This document shows positions 43,596 through 54,263 of a DNA stretch of 64,000 nt, in pieces. The stretch's first letter is position 1. Every line of letters starts with the position of its first letter. Under the pieces are notes generated by a model that saw nothing but the letters and a program-made list of their open reading frames with translations, had not been told where the DNA came from and ran no database searches. Both the position numbers and the translations under genes were made by a program. The DNA comes from Tissierella creatinophila DSM 6911 (GTDB lineage: Bacteria > Bacillota > Clostridia > Tissierellales > Tissierellaceae): the NCBI RefSeq assembly GCF_001940565.1, contig NZ_LTDM01000001.1, forward strand, positions 40,120 to 104,119, read 5' to 3'.

Positions 43596-46500
43596 ATGAT
43601 AAATAAATTTAAAAAGATATTGGTTGCAAATAGAGGTGAAATTGCAATAAGAATATTTAGAGCTTGCAGTGAACTTGGTATAAGAACGGTAGCTATTTAT
43701 TCAGAAGAAGATAAAAGTTCCCTGTTTCGTACAAAAGCAGATGAATCCTATCTAATAGGTAAAAATAAAGGTCCCCTTGAGGCTTATTTAAGTATAGAGG
43801 AGATAATCAAAATAGCACTTAAAAAGGGTGTAGATGCTATACATCCTGGGTATGGATTCTTATCTGAAAATCCTGAACTTGGAAGGAAATGTAGGGAGGT
43901 TGGAATAGAGTTAATAGGTCCTACTCCTGAGATGATGGAAAAATTAGGGGACAAAATAAAATCTAAGAAAGTAGCAAGTAGTGTAGGGGTAAACATAATA
44001 CCAGGTATAGATAGATCCGTAACTAGTGAAGCAGAAGCAAAAGAATTTGCTGCTTTTAGCGGATACCCAATTATGTTGAAAGCTGCCGCTGGTGGTGGTG
44101 GTCGTGGAATGAGAATAGTAAGACAAGAAGAAGATTTAATAAGAGAATATTATAGTGCTAAAAATGAGGCGAAAAAGGCATTTGGGATAGAAGATGTTTT
44201 TATAGAGAAATACATTGAAGAACCAAAGCACATTGAAGTTCAAATACTTGGAGATAAATATGGAAATATAGTGCATCTATTTGAAAGGGATTGTTCAATA
44301 CAAAGAAGACATCAAAAGGTAATAGAGTATACTCCGGCCTTTTCAATTACAGATGAACAGAGAAAAAACATATGTGATGACGCGGTTAAGATAGTAAAAG
44401 CAGTCAATTATATGAATGCAGGAACTGTAGAATTTTTATTAGATAAACATGGAAACCATTTCTTTATAGAAGTAAATCCAAGAATACAAGTAGAACATAC
44501 TGTAACAGAAATGGTTACAGGAATAGATATTGTTCAAACGCAAATTCTTATTGCTGAAGGATATAGATTGGATTCAGAACAAATTGGTATTAAAAGTCAA
44601 GATGATATAAGAGTTAATGGATATTCTATTCAATGTAGAGTAACTACAGAAGATCCTCAAAACAATTTTGCTCCTGATACAGGTAATATAGATATCTATA
44701 GAACAAGCTCAGGATTTGGAATTAGATTAGATGGCGGAAATGGATTTACTGGTGGAACTATAAGCCCTTATTACGATAGCCTTTTAGTAAAAGTTACTTC
44801 ATGGGCAAGGACATTTGATGATGCATCTAGAAAAGTTGCTAGAGCCTTAAAAGAGATGAAAATAAGAGGGGTTAAAACCAATCTACCATTTCTTATAAAT
44901 GTGCTAAATCATCCTGATTTTCTCAATGGGCAATGTAATACCGGCTTTATCACCTCCAATGAAGAATTATTTGATATAACTGCAAAAAAAGATATTGAAC
45001 TTAAAGTCTTAAATTACATTGGAGAAAAGGTAATTAACAAAACTAAAGGCAATAAACCAGAATTTGATTTACCAAGAATCCCAACGGTAGAAAGACCTGC
45101 ACAACAAAGAGGAACAAAGCAGATATTAGATGAGAATGGTCCAGAAGGTCTTATTAAATGGATAAAAGATAAAAAAGGACTTTTAATTACTGATACTACT
45201 CTTAGGGATGCTCACCAATCACTTATGGCAACTAGAATGAGAACTACTGATATGTTTGATATTTCAAAAGCTATTTCCGTAATGGGAAATGATATCTTCT
45301 CACTTGAAATGTGGGGTGGGGCAACATTTGATGTAGCTTATAGATTTTTAAATGAATCTCCATGGGAACGTTTAGAAATTCTTAGAAAAAAAATACCTAA
45401 TATATTATTTCAAATGTTAATTAGAGGATCAAACGCAGTTGGATATAAAAATTATCCGGATAATGTAGTTAGAGAATTTGTACAACAATCAGCTAAGAGT
45501 GGAATAGATATATTTAGGATATTTGATTCATTAAACTATCTTGAAGGAATGAAAGTAGCTATAGATGAAGTTTTAAAAACAGGGAAAGTAGCAGAAACTT
45601 GTATTTGTTATACTGGGGATATATTGGATAAAAATAAGACCAAATATACATTAGATTATTATATTGAGACTGCTAAAGAATTAGAAAAAACTGGGGCACA
45701 TATATTAGGTATAAAAGATATGTCTTCTTTATTAAAACCAGAAGCAGCTTATAAATTAATAAATGAATTAAAAAAAGAAATAAAGATTCCAATTCACCTT
45801 CATACTCACGATACAAGTGGAAATGGGATAGCGACAGTTTTAATGGCTACTCTTGCAGGCGTAGACATAGTAGATGCTGCATTTAACAGTATGTCAGGGC
45901 TTACAAGCCAACCTGCTTTAAACTCTGTTGTAGCAGCTCTTGAACATACAGATAGAAGTACTGGTCTTGATTTAGATAATCTTCAACTTATTTCAGATTA
46001 TTGGAGTGATATAAGACCGATATATTCTGAATTTGAATCAGAGCTTAAATCTGGAACAGCAGAAATATATAAATATGAAATACCTGGAGGACAGTACTCA
46101 AATTTAAAACCTCAAGTTGAAAGTTTTGGATTAGGACACAGATTTGGTGAAGTAAAAGAAATGTATAAAACAGTAAATGAGATGTTAGGTGATATCATAA
46201 AGGTAACTCCTACGTCTAAGGTAGTAGGAGACTTAGCTATATTTATGGTTCAAAATGATTTAAATAAAGAGAATATATATGAAAAAGCAAAAGATATGGC
46301 TTTCCCAGATAGTGTAGATTCATATTTTATGGGAATGATGGGTCAACCTACAGGAGGATTCCCGGAAAAACTTCAAAAGCTAGTTTTAAAAGGCAAAGAA
46401 CCTATTACTTGTAGAGCAGGAGAACTGTTAGAAGATGAAGACCTTTCAAAGATATCTAAATATCTAGATGAAAAATATAATATAAAATCAGATATGAAAG

Positions 46501-47027
46501 ATGTACTTTCATATGCTTTATATCCAAAGGTATTTGAAGATTACCTAAAATATAAAGAAGAACATGGAGATCTAACTAGAATGAAAAGTGATATATTTTT
46601 CCATGGACTAAGAGAGGGAGAAATAGGAGAAGTAGAAATAGAAGATGGAAAAATACTTGTAATAAAGTTAGTTGAAATAGGCAGGATAGACGATAAAGGA
46701 TATAGAACACTTTACTTTGAAGTAAATGATAGTAGAAGATCGATAAAAGTACTGGATAAAGCAAGTAATGTAGTAAACACGAGTATAGAAATTCAAATGG
46801 CAGATCTGGATGATAAGAAAGATATAGGTTCAAGTATACCTGGTACTGTCGCTAAGATTTTGATAAAAGCTGGAGATAATGTAGAAAAAAATCAATTAGT
46901 GGCTGTAATTGAAGCGATGAAAATGGAAACTCAAATCACATCTTCTGTTGAAGGGGTTATAAAATCTATTAGTGTTAAAGAAGGAGATAGAATTGAAGCA
47001 GGTCAACTATTAATTAGATTAGAGTAA
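43596..47027 (+). CDS. pyc: Pyruvate carboxylase
   Basis: Biotin enzyme converting pyruvate and bicarbonate to oxaloacetate (anaplerosis, gluconeogenesis). One chain of 1143 residues: biotin carboxylase (1-450; KILVANRGEIAIRIFRA, AAGGGGRGMR, ERDCSIQRRHQKVIE, EVNPRIQVEHTVTE), carboxyltransferase (about 525-800; LLITDTTLRDAHQSLMATRMRT, RIFDSLNYLEGM, HLHTHDTSGNG), PYC_OADA domain, and a C-terminal biotinyl domain with EAMKMET, biotin on K1109. ATG 43596 follows TTCGGAGGTG; the frame upstream to 43560 is not supported. Preceded by a 500-nt leader, followed by a strong terminator. Confidence 0.97.
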   Translation: MINKFKKILVANRGEIAIRIFRACSELGIRTVAIYSEEDKSSLFRTKADESYLIGKNKGPLEAYLSIEEIIKIALKKGVDAIHPGYGFLSENPELGRKCREVGIELIGPTPEMMEKLGDKIKSKKVASSVGVNIIPGIDRSVTSEAEAKEFAAFSGYPIMLKAAAGGGGRGMRIVRQEEDLIREYYSAKNEAKKAFGIEDVFIEKYIEEPKHIEVQILGDKYGNIVHLFERDCSIQRRHQKVIEYTPAFSITDEQRKNICDDAVKIVKAVNYMNAGTVEFLLDKHGNHFFIEVNPRIQVEHTVTEMVTGIDIVQTQILIAEGYRLDSEQIGIKSQDDIRVNGYSIQCRVTTEDPQNNFAPDTGNIDIYRTSSGFGIRLDGGNGFTGGTISPYYDSLLVKVTSWARTFDDASRKVARALKEMKIRGVKTNLPFLINVLNHPDFLNGQCNTGFITSNEELFDITAKKDIELKVLNYIGEKVINKTKGNKPEFDLPRIPTVERPAQQRGTKQILDENGPEGLIKWIKDKKGLLITDTTLRDAHQSLMATRMRTTDMFDISKAISVMGNDIFSLEMWGGATFDVAYRFLNESPWERLEILRKKIPNILFQMLIRGSNAVGYKNYPDNVVREFVQQSAKSGIDIFRIFDSLNYLEGMKVAIDEVLKTGKVAETCICYTGDILDKNKTKYTLDYYIETAKELEKTGAHILGIKDMSSLLKPEAAYKLINELKKEIKIPIHLHTHDTSGNGIATVLMATLAGVDIVDAAFNSMSGLTSQPALNSVVAALEHTDRSTGLDLDNLQLISDYWSDIRPIYSEFESELKSGTAEIYKYEIPGGQYSNLKPQVESFGLGHRFGEVKEMYKTVNEMLGDIIKVTPTSKVVGDLAIFMVQNDLNKENIYEKAKDMAFPDSVDSYFMGMMGQPTGGFPEKLQKLVLKGKEPITCRAGELLEDEDLSKISKYLDEKYNIKSDMKDVLSYALYPKVFEDYLKYKEEHGDLTRMKSDIFFHGLREGEIGEVEIEDGKILVIKLVEIGRIDDKGYRTLYFEVNDSRRSIKVLDKASNVVNTSIEIQMADLDDKKDIGSSIPGTVAKILIKAGDNVEKNQLVAVIEAMKMETQITSSVEGVIKSISVKEGDRIEAGQLLIRLE

Positions 47028-47075
47028 ATAGCCCATATAATAAAATATGAATTTTATTATTAATTAAATAAATAA

Positions 47076-47122
47076 AACCATATTAAAAGACCAGAATACT
47101 CTTCTGGTCTTTTAATATGGTT
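47076..47122. terminator. Intrinsic terminator of pyc
   Basis: A 21-bp perfect stem (47076-47096 with 47102-47122), TACTC loop, flanked by A- and T-rich sequence. It also sits directly upstream of the miaB promoter. Confidence 0.9.
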
Positions 47123-47129
47123 AAAGGTT

Positions 47130-47138
47130 TGATATAAT
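47130..47138 (+). promoter_or_regulatory. Extended -10 promoter of miaB operon
   Basis: TGATATAAT lies 32 nt before the miaB ATG. The region that would hold the -35 is the terminator stem, so the -35 is weak. Confidence 0.5.
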
Positions 47139-47169
47139 AGATTAGATAAAGAGAAGTAGGAGGAAAAAA

Positions 47170-48519
47170 ATGAAACAAAATAATAATAATAATACAGATA
47201 AAATAAAAAAATATATTGTACAAACCTATGGTTGTCAAATGAATGAGCATGACTCAGAAAAGATTTCTTGGATATTAGAGGCAATGGGGTATGTACTAAC
47301 AGATGATATAAAAGAATGTGATTTAATAATATATAATACATGTGCCGTAAGGAAATCAGCTGAAGATAAAGTGTTTGGAAAATTAGGTGAATTAAAACAA
47401 GAAAAAAGGAAAAATCCAGATTTAATTTTAGCCGTATGTGGTTGTATGATGCAAAGGCAAGAGGTAGTTGATATAATAACTTCTAAATATAGACAGGTTG
47501 ATATCATATTTGGAACTAATAATATTCACAAGCTTCCTGAGCTTGTAAATACTCATTTGAATACTGGTAAAACCATTATAGATATAGTAGAGGATACTAA
47601 ACAAATAAATGAAAATATAGATGCTAATAGAAAATATGATTTTAAGGCTTTTGTAAATATAATGCATGGGTGTAATAATTTTTGTACTTATTGTATAGTT
47701 CCTTTTACAAGAGGTAGAGAAGTAAGTAGAGCTCCTCAAAATATATTAGAGGAAATAAAAGGATTGGCAGATAATGGATGTAAAGAAGTTACTCTTTTAG
47801 GACAAAATGTTAATTCTTATGGCAAAACATTAGAGAAAAAATATAGCTTTCCAGATTTATTAAGAGATATAAATCAAATAGATGGAATAGAAAGAATTAG
47901 ATTTATGACATCACATCCTAAAGATATTTCTGATGAACTTATAGATTCTTATGGAAAATTAGATAAATTATGCAATCATCTTCATTTGCCAGTTCAATCT
48001 GGTAGCAATAAAGTTTTAAACCTTATGAATAGAAAATATACGAAAGAAGATTATTTAAATGTTATTGACAAGATAAGAAAGATAAATCCAGATATAAGTA
48101 TTACTACAGATATAATAGTAGGTTTTCCTGGAGAGAAGGAAGAGGATTTTGAAGAAACTTTAAATCTTGTTAAAAAAGTAAAATTTGATTCAGCATATAC
48201 TTTTCTTTATTCAATTCGAGAGGGAACACCTGCAGCTAAAATGGAAGATCAAATTCCTGATAAAATAAAACATAATAGATTCCAAAAACTATTGGATGTA
48301 CTACATGAAATAGGATTAAAAGAAAATGAAAGTCTGCTAAACAAAGAAGTTTCAGTTTTAGTAGAAGAGATTAGTAAAAATCATGAAGATACATTAAGTG
48401 GTAGAACTTCAAGTGGTAAACTTGTACACTTTAAGGGTAGTAAGAGGTTAATAGGGAATATAGTAAATGTTAAGGTTGATAATGTTAATACTTTTACTTT
48501 AGAAGGAACAGTAATTTAA
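47170..48519 (+). CDS. miaB: tRNA-2-methylthio-N6-isopentenyladenosine synthase
   Basis: Radical-SAM methylthiotransferase modifying i6A37 of tRNAs. N-terminal MTTase domain with cluster ligands in QTYGCQMNEHDSEK, NTCAVR and AVCGCMMQR; radical SAM motif GCNNFCTYCIVPFTRGRE; TTDIIVGFPGE; C-terminal TRAM domain (SVLVEEISKNHEDTLSGRTSSGKLVHFKG). Length 449. SD TAGGAGGAAA. Its substrate is made by MiaA, encoded in the same run. Confidence 0.96.
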   Translation: MKQNNNNNTDKIKKYIVQTYGCQMNEHDSEKISWILEAMGYVLTDDIKECDLIIYNTCAVRKSAEDKVFGKLGELKQEKRKNPDLILAVCGCMMQRQEVVDIITSKYRQVDIIFGTNNIHKLPELVNTHLNTGKTIIDIVEDTKQINENIDANRKYDFKAFVNIMHGCNNFCTYCIVPFTRGREVSRAPQNILEEIKGLADNGCKEVTLLGQNVNSYGKTLEKKYSFPDLLRDINQIDGIERIRFMTSHPKDISDELIDSYGKLDKLCNHLHLPVQSGSNKVLNLMNRKYTKEDYLNVIDKIRKINPDISITTDIIVGFPGEKEEDFEETLNLVKKVKFDSAYTFLYSIREGTPAAKMEDQIPDKIKHNRFQKLLDVLHEIGLKENESLLNKEVSVLVEEISKNHEDTLSGRTSSGKLVHFKGSKRLIGNIVNVKVDNVNTFTLEGTVI

Positions 48520-48539
48520 ATAGCAATGGAGGTTACATT

Positions 48540-51161
48540 TTGAAAGAATTAACACCCATGATGAAACAATATATGGAAGTGAAAGAAAAACATCCTGATT
48601 CTATACTTTTTTTTAGACTTGGAGATTTTTACGAGATGTTTTTTGAAGATGCTCTGACAGCGTCAAGAGAATTAGAGATTACTTTAACACAAAGGGATTG
48701 CGGAATGAATGAAAAGGCTCCTATGTGCGGAGTTCCACATCATGTTGCTGAAGTTTATATAGGAAGACTTGTAGAAAAAGGGTATAAAGTTGCTATATGT
48801 GAACAGTTAGAAGATCCTTCTGTAGCAAAAGGGATAGTAAAAAGAGATGTAGTGAGAGTAGTAACACCTGGAACTATTACTGATACTAATATACTAGATG
48901 AAAAGACTAATAATTTTTTAGCATCTATATTTATTGATAATACTGGGGTTGGATTAAGTTATGTTGACAATTCAACGGGAGAGATGTATACTACTGAATT
49001 TTTAAACAGAGATGAAGAGAAATGTTATAAATTTATTATAGATGAACTTGGTAAAATTTCACCTTCTGAAATAATTTGTAATGAAAATCTATTTTCAAAC
49101 AATAAATATATTAAAATAATTAAAAATAATTTAAATCCGTTTTTTAACATTTATAAGGATACAAATATTGAATATGAAGATTTAAAAAGCTTGATAACTA
49201 AACTATTTAATAAATCATTAGATAATTTAACTATAGAAAAAAGAATATATTCTATAATTTCTACTGCTAAACTTATAGATTATCTAAATGAAACTCAAAA
49301 GCATGCTTTAAACCATATAAATAATTTGTTTTTTTATGAAGCTAAAGATTATATGATATTAGATATAAATACTAGGATTAATTTAGAAATTCACGAGACA
49401 ATACTTTCTAGGCAAAAAAAGGGTGCTTTAATTTATATATTAGATAAAACAAATACTTCAATGGGAGGAAGATTACTTAAAAAATGGTTAGAAGAACCAT
49501 TATTAAGTATAGTAGAAATTAATAAAAGACTTGATATGGTACAATATTTTTTTGAAAATATACCAATCCTAGAAAAACTTAGAGAATTATTAAAACAAGT
49601 TTATGATTTAGAAAGACTCTCGGGTAAAATTTCTAATGGTAGTTGCAATGGTAGAGATCTTATAGCTTTAAAAAATTCTTTAGAGATACTACCTTTATTA
49701 AAAGAGATATTGGTAGATACTGGTGATGATAATCTAGTGAGAATAGGTGAAAAATTGGATGATTTAAATGATATATTTATTCTTATAAATAAATCTATTA
49801 AAGATAACCCTCCTATTGCAATAAAAGAAGGAGATCTAATTAAAGCTGGATTTGATGCAAATTTAGATAGAGTTAGAGAAGCAAATGTTAAAGGAAAAGA
49901 ATGGCTAGCTAATTTAGAAGCAAAAGAGAAACAGAAAACGAGTATTAAAAACTTGAAAATAGGTTATAACAAAGTATCTGGATATTATTTTGAGATTACT
50001 AAATCTAACATCTCTCAAGTCCCAGATTATTTTATAAGAAAACAAACTTTAAAAAATGCTGAAAGATATTTTACTGAAGAATTAAAAGAAATGGAAGAAA
50101 CAATTCTTAATGCTAAAGATGAGTCTTTGAAATTAGAATATAAAATATTTCAAGCAATTAGAGAAAAGATAAAAAACGAAATTCCTAGGATACAAACATC
50201 TAGTAAAGTAGTTTCTTTAATTGATGTAGCAACCTCTTTGAGTAAAATCTCTTACGAAAATAATTATACTAGACCTAAATTAAACAATAAAGGGTATATT
50301 AATATCAAAGATGGACGACATCCAGTAGTAGAATCTTTAATAGAAGGCAATCTATTTATACCTAATGATACCTATTTAGATAAAGATAAGGATATGGTTC
50401 ATATAATTACAGGGCCTAATATGGCTGGTAAATCTACCTATATGCGACAAGTAGCTATCATAATCTTGATGGCTCAAATAGGTTGTTTTGTACCAGCAAT
50501 GGAAGCAAATATATCTATAGTAGATAGGATTTTTACAAGAATTGGAGCTGCAGATAACCTTTCTAAGGGAGATAGTACTTTTATGGTAGAGATGAATGAA
50601 GTATCTAATATCATAAAAAATGCTACAGAAAATAGTCTAATAATATTAGATGAAGTTGGTAGAGGCACTAGTACCTATGATGGGCTTAGTATAGCTTGGG
50701 CGGTAGTAGAGCATATTACTAATAATATAAATGCTAAAACTTTATTTGCTACTCATTATCATGAATTAACTCAACTTCAAGATAAGTTTAGTAAAATAAA
50801 AAATCTTACCATGTCAGCAAAAGAAAATGGTGAAGAAATAATATTTTTAAGAAAGATAATAAAAGGAAGTACAAATAAGAGTTATGGAATTCAAGTAGCA
50901 AGACTTGCTGGTGTTGATAAAGATATAATAGATAAAGCTAATGAAATTCTTAATACGATAGAGATGTCACACGAAATCAATATTACTAGAGTTTTAAGTG
51001 AATCTAAACAAGAAAAAAAGCAATTAGATTTAATGGATTATAAAAAGGAATATTATATAAATGAAATTAGAAATATAAATATAAATGAATTAACTCCACT
51101 AGAATCATTAAATATATTGAGTAAATTAATTAAAGAGGCTAAAACTTTAGAGGAGAATTAA
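48540..51161 (+). CDS. mutS: DNA mismatch recognition protein MutS
   Basis: Mismatch-binding ATPase. The mismatch-binding domain holds LFFRLGDFYEMFFEDA (Phe-x-Glu motif), then connector, lever and clamp domains, and the ATPase with Walker A ITGPNMAGKST, the Walker B LIILDEVGRGTSTYDG and ATHYHELTQL. Length 873. TTG start behind ATGGAGGTTAC, 20 nt after miaB. Confidence 0.97.
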   Translation: MKELTPMMKQYMEVKEKHPDSILFFRLGDFYEMFFEDALTASRELEITLTQRDCGMNEKAPMCGVPHHVAEVYIGRLVEKGYKVAICEQLEDPSVAKGIVKRDVVRVVTPGTITDTNILDEKTNNFLASIFIDNTGVGLSYVDNSTGEMYTTEFLNRDEEKCYKFIIDELGKISPSEIICNENLFSNNKYIKIIKNNLNPFFNIYKDTNIEYEDLKSLITKLFNKSLDNLTIEKRIYSIISTAKLIDYLNETQKHALNHINNLFFYEAKDYMILDINTRINLEIHETILSRQKKGALIYILDKTNTSMGGRLLKKWLEEPLLSIVEINKRLDMVQYFFENIPILEKLRELLKQVYDLERLSGKISNGSCNGRDLIALKNSLEILPLLKEILVDTGDDNLVRIGEKLDDLNDIFILINKSIKDNPPIAIKEGDLIKAGFDANLDRVREANVKGKEWLANLEAKEKQKTSIKNLKIGYNKVSGYYFEITKSNISQVPDYFIRKQTLKNAERYFTEELKEMEETILNAKDESLKLEYKIFQAIREKIKNEIPRIQTSSKVVSLIDVATSLSKISYENNYTRPKLNNKGYINIKDGRHPVVESLIEGNLFIPNDTYLDKDKDMVHIITGPNMAGKSTYMRQVAIIILMAQIGCFVPAMEANISIVDRIFTRIGAADNLSKGDSTFMVEMNEVSNIIKNATENSLIILDEVGRGTSTYDGLSIAWAVVEHITNNINAKTLFATHYHELTQLQDKFSKIKNLTMSAKENGEEIIFLRKIIKGSTNKSYGIQVARLAGVDKDIIDKANEILNTIEMSHEINITRVLSESKQEKKQLDLMDYKKEYYINEIRNININELTPLESLNILSKLIKEAKTLEEN

Positions 51162-51162
51162 A

Positions 51163-53043
51163 ATGAGTAAAATTAAAATATTAGATGAATCTACTATTCA
51201 ACAAATCGCAGCCGGAGAAGTCATTGAAAGACCATCTTCAATAGTAAAAGAGCTTATAGAAAATTCTATAGATGCTGGTAGCGATAATATAATAATAGAA
51301 ATTCAAGATGGTGGTAAGTCATATATAAGAGTTACAGACAATGGAGAAGGCATGAATAAAGAAGATATAGAATTAGCTTTTAAAAGGCATTCAACTTCAA
51401 AACTTCAAACGGTAGAAGATATATACAATGTATTATCCTTGGGATTTAGAGGAGAAGCTCTGGCTAGTATTTCTAGTGTTTCAGATGTAGAAGTATTAAG
51501 CAAGACAAAAAACTCAGATATAGGCATACAAGCTTTTGTTAAGAATGGACATGTAGTAGAAAGCAACTCTATAGGATGTCCTAAGGGAACTACTATAATA
51601 GTAAGAAATATCTTTTATAATCTTCCCGTTAGACAAAAATTTTTAAAGAGTTCTAATATTGAATCAAATCATATAAGCGAAATTATAAATAAATTAGCAT
51701 TAGGTAATTCTAAAGTATCCTTTAAATTTATAAAAGATGGAAATATTATATTAAAAACTCCTCAAAATAACACTTTATTAAATACTATTTATAGTGTACT
51801 TGGAAAAGACTATCATAAAAATCTAATTCCTATTAACTATTTAGTAAATGATTTAAAAATAAGTGGATTTATATCAAACAATAATCTTTATAGAGCTAAT
51901 AGAAATCATCAATATCTCTATATAAACGGAAGATATATTTCAAATTTAAATTTATCTAAAATTATAGAAAAACAATATAAATCATTAATTCCTTTAAATC
52001 GGTTACCAGTATTTATATTAAATATAGAATTAAGCCCAAATGAAGTTGATATAAATATTCACCCTACTAAACAAGAAGTTAAATTTGTTAATTCAGAGTA
52101 TATATATAATAATATCACTAACATAATAAGAGAAAAGCTTATGCCTTCTGTAGTGGTGCCTGAAATGAAACCTTTTAACAATAAAGGTGAAGATAAAAAT
52201 CCACTTCCCGAACTATTTGATTCACTAGATTATACTGATAAAATTGAAGATAAAAAAGATGAAAAAGATATAAATATAATTGTAAAGGATTTAGCATTAG
52301 ATACCTATACTTTAGACAATTATACAGGAAAAAAAGAAGTGTTTTCTGTTGTTGATGAAAAAGAAAAACTTTCAAATTATAATAAGAAATACTTAAACAT
52401 ATCTTCAAATAAAAGTTTATATAAAGATGAAGTTGTAGTTGAACAAAAAATTGAAGATATTTTATTGGATATAAAACCAATAGGTAGGGTTTTTAATACT
52501 TATATATTAGCTGAAAGTAAAAATGAAAATAAACTTTTTTTTATAGATCAGCATGCTGCTCACGAAAGAATAATGTATGAAAAATACAGGAGAGAATATG
52601 AAAATGAAAAAATTATAACCCAAGGTCTTTTATATCCTGAAGTCCTCCAGCTTACAAATCAAGAACTAGATATGGTTAATGAAAATAAAGATTTATTTGA
52701 AAAATTAGGTTTTATTTTAGATGAATTTGGTGATAATAGTATAGCTCTTAGAGGGGTACCTATGATATTTGGAGAACCTAAAATTAAAGATTTATTTTTA
52801 GATATATTAGATGGTTTGTCTAAAAACATAAAAAATAATTATGAAACAAAAATAGAAAAGATAATGAAGATATCTTGTACTAATGCTATTAAAAGTGGAG
52901 ATAAGATAGATAATTTAGAAATAATGACCCTATTTGAGGATTTGAAAAAATGTAACAATCCATATACATGCCCTCATGGAAGACCTACTCTTATAGAACT
53001 AAGTAAAAAGGATATAGAAAAACAGTTTCTACGAATTTTATAA
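51163..53043 (+). CDS. mutL: DNA mismatch repair endonuclease MutL
   Basis: GHKL ATPase recruited by MutS. N-terminal ATPase motifs IAAGEVIERPSSIVKELIENSIDAGS, DNGEGM and SLGFRGEALASISSVS; a variable linker (about 335-425); C-terminal domain with the metal-binding endonuclease motif FIDQHAAHERIMYEKYR and TCPHGRP. This identifies the nicking type found in bacteria without MutH. Length 626. ATG 1 nt after mutS, SD AGAGGAGAA. Confidence 0.97.
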   Translation: MSKIKILDESTIQQIAAGEVIERPSSIVKELIENSIDAGSDNIIIEIQDGGKSYIRVTDNGEGMNKEDIELAFKRHSTSKLQTVEDIYNVLSLGFRGEALASISSVSDVEVLSKTKNSDIGIQAFVKNGHVVESNSIGCPKGTTIIVRNIFYNLPVRQKFLKSSNIESNHISEIINKLALGNSKVSFKFIKDGNIILKTPQNNTLLNTIYSVLGKDYHKNLIPINYLVNDLKISGFISNNNLYRANRNHQYLYINGRYISNLNLSKIIEKQYKSLIPLNRLPVFILNIELSPNEVDINIHPTKQEVKFVNSEYIYNNITNIIREKLMPSVVVPEMKPFNNKGEDKNPLPELFDSLDYTDKIEDKKDEKDINIIVKDLALDTYTLDNYTGKKEVFSVVDEKEKLSNYNKKYLNISSNKSLYKDEVVVEQKIEDILLDIKPIGRVFNTYILAESKNENKLFFIDQHAAHERIMYEKYRREYENEKIITQGLLYPEVLQLTNQELDMVNENKDLFEKLGFILDEFGDNSIALRGVPMIFGEPKIKDLFLDILDGLSKNIKNNYETKIEKIMKISCTNAIKSGDKIDNLEIMTLFEDLKKCNNPYTCPHGRPTLIELSKKDIEKQFLRIL

Positions 53044-53056
53044 AAGGATGAATAAG

Positions 53057-53995
53057 ATGAAAGAAAAACTATGTGTTATAACTGGTCCTACTGGTATTGG
53101 TAAAACAAATTTATCTTTAGAATTAGCTAAAAGTTTAAATGGTGAAATAATATCTGCAGATTCAATGCAAATATATAAATATATGGATATTGGTACTGCT
53201 AAAATATCACCTTTAGAAATGGGTAATGTACCACATCATTTAGTAGACTTGATATATCCTAATGAAGATTTTACTGTCTCTGATTTTAAATCAAAGTGTA
53301 AAAAAATAATAACTGAAATAAACCAACGCAAAAAATTGCCGATAATAGTAGGGGGAACAGGACTTTATATTAATTCTTTAGTATATGATTTAAATTTTAC
53401 GGAAGTAGCTTTTGATCCAATCATTAGAGATAAATATGAGAACTTAGCAAATGAAGAGGGTCTAAAGTACCTTCATAAATTATTAGAGGATGTAGATTTT
53501 GTAAGTTCAGAAAGAATCAGTGTGAATGATAAAAAAAGAATTATAAGAGCTTTAGAAATATATGATTTAACTGGGAAAACAATGTCTGATTACAACAAAG
53601 ATTTTCGTAAAGAAAATAAAGATTATAATTTAGTTATTATAGGTTTAAATATGGATAGGCTCAAGCTATATGATAGAATAAATAAACGAGTAGATATTAT
53701 GATAGAACAAGGACTTGTTGAAGAAGTAAAATTACTTTTAAATATTGGATACGATCCTAATTCTGTAGCACTACAAGGGATTGGATATAAAGAGATAATC
53801 CTGTATTTGGATGGAAGATTAACATTAGAAGAGTCAATAGATCTCATCAAACAAAAGAGTAGAAATTATGCTAAAAGACAGCTTACATGGTTTAGAAGGG
53901 ACAGTAGGATTAAATGGATAAATGTAGATGAGTTTGAAGATTTTAACTTACTGAAGAATTTCACTCAAAACTATATATTAGAAAATATAAATTAA
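53057..53995 (+). CDS. miaA: tRNA dimethylallyltransferase
   Basis: Adds the isopentenyl group to A37 of tRNAs reading UNN codons. P-loop TGPTGIGKTNLSLELA, ISADSMQIYKYMDIGTAK, VPHHLVDLIYPNEDFTVSDFKSKC, VGGTGLYINSLVYD and GYKEIILYLDGRLTLEESIDLIKQKSRNYAKRQLTWFRRD. ATG 53057 is preferred over ATG 53048, which abuts the SD AAAAGG. Length 312. Confidence 0.96.
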   Translation: MKEKLCVITGPTGIGKTNLSLELAKSLNGEIISADSMQIYKYMDIGTAKISPLEMGNVPHHLVDLIYPNEDFTVSDFKSKCKKIITEINQRKKLPIIVGGTGLYINSLVYDLNFTEVAFDPIIRDKYENLANEEGLKYLHKLLEDVDFVSSERISVNDKKRIIRALEIYDLTGKTMSDYNKDFRKENKDYNLVIIGLNMDRLKLYDRINKRVDIMIEQGLVEEVKLLLNIGYDPNSVALQGIGYKEIILYLDGRLTLEESIDLIKQKSRNYAKRQLTWFRRDSRIKWINVDEFEDFNLLKNFTQNYILENIN

Positions 53996-54015
53996 TTTAT
54001 TGGAGGTAAATAAAG

Positions 54016-54237
54016 ATGAAACAATCAGTTAATTTACAAGATACATTTTTAAATATAGCTAGAAAAAACAATATAAAAATTACTATATTTCTTATGAATG
54101 GTTATCAAATAAAAGGTATGGTAAGAGGTTTTGATAATTATACTATTATTTTAAATAGCGAAGAAAAGCAACAGCTTATTTATAAACATGCTATTTCTAC
54201 TATAATTCCTAATGATGAAATAACATTAGAAATTTAA
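54016..54237 (+). CDS. hfq: RNA chaperone Hfq
   Basis: Hexameric Sm-like RNA-binding protein. [42 protein letters not shown] (Sm1) and [13 protein letters not shown] (Sm2, YKHA box) are complete. Length 73, with no long C-terminal tail. SD TTGGAGGTAAA, 20 nt after miaA as in many bacteria. Confidence 0.97.
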   Translation: MKQSVNLQDTFLNIARKNNIKITIFLMNGYQIKGMVRGFDNYTIILNSEEKQQLIYKHAISTIIPNDEITLEI

Positions 54238-54263
54238 TTTTGACAAAAGAAAGGTGAATAAAT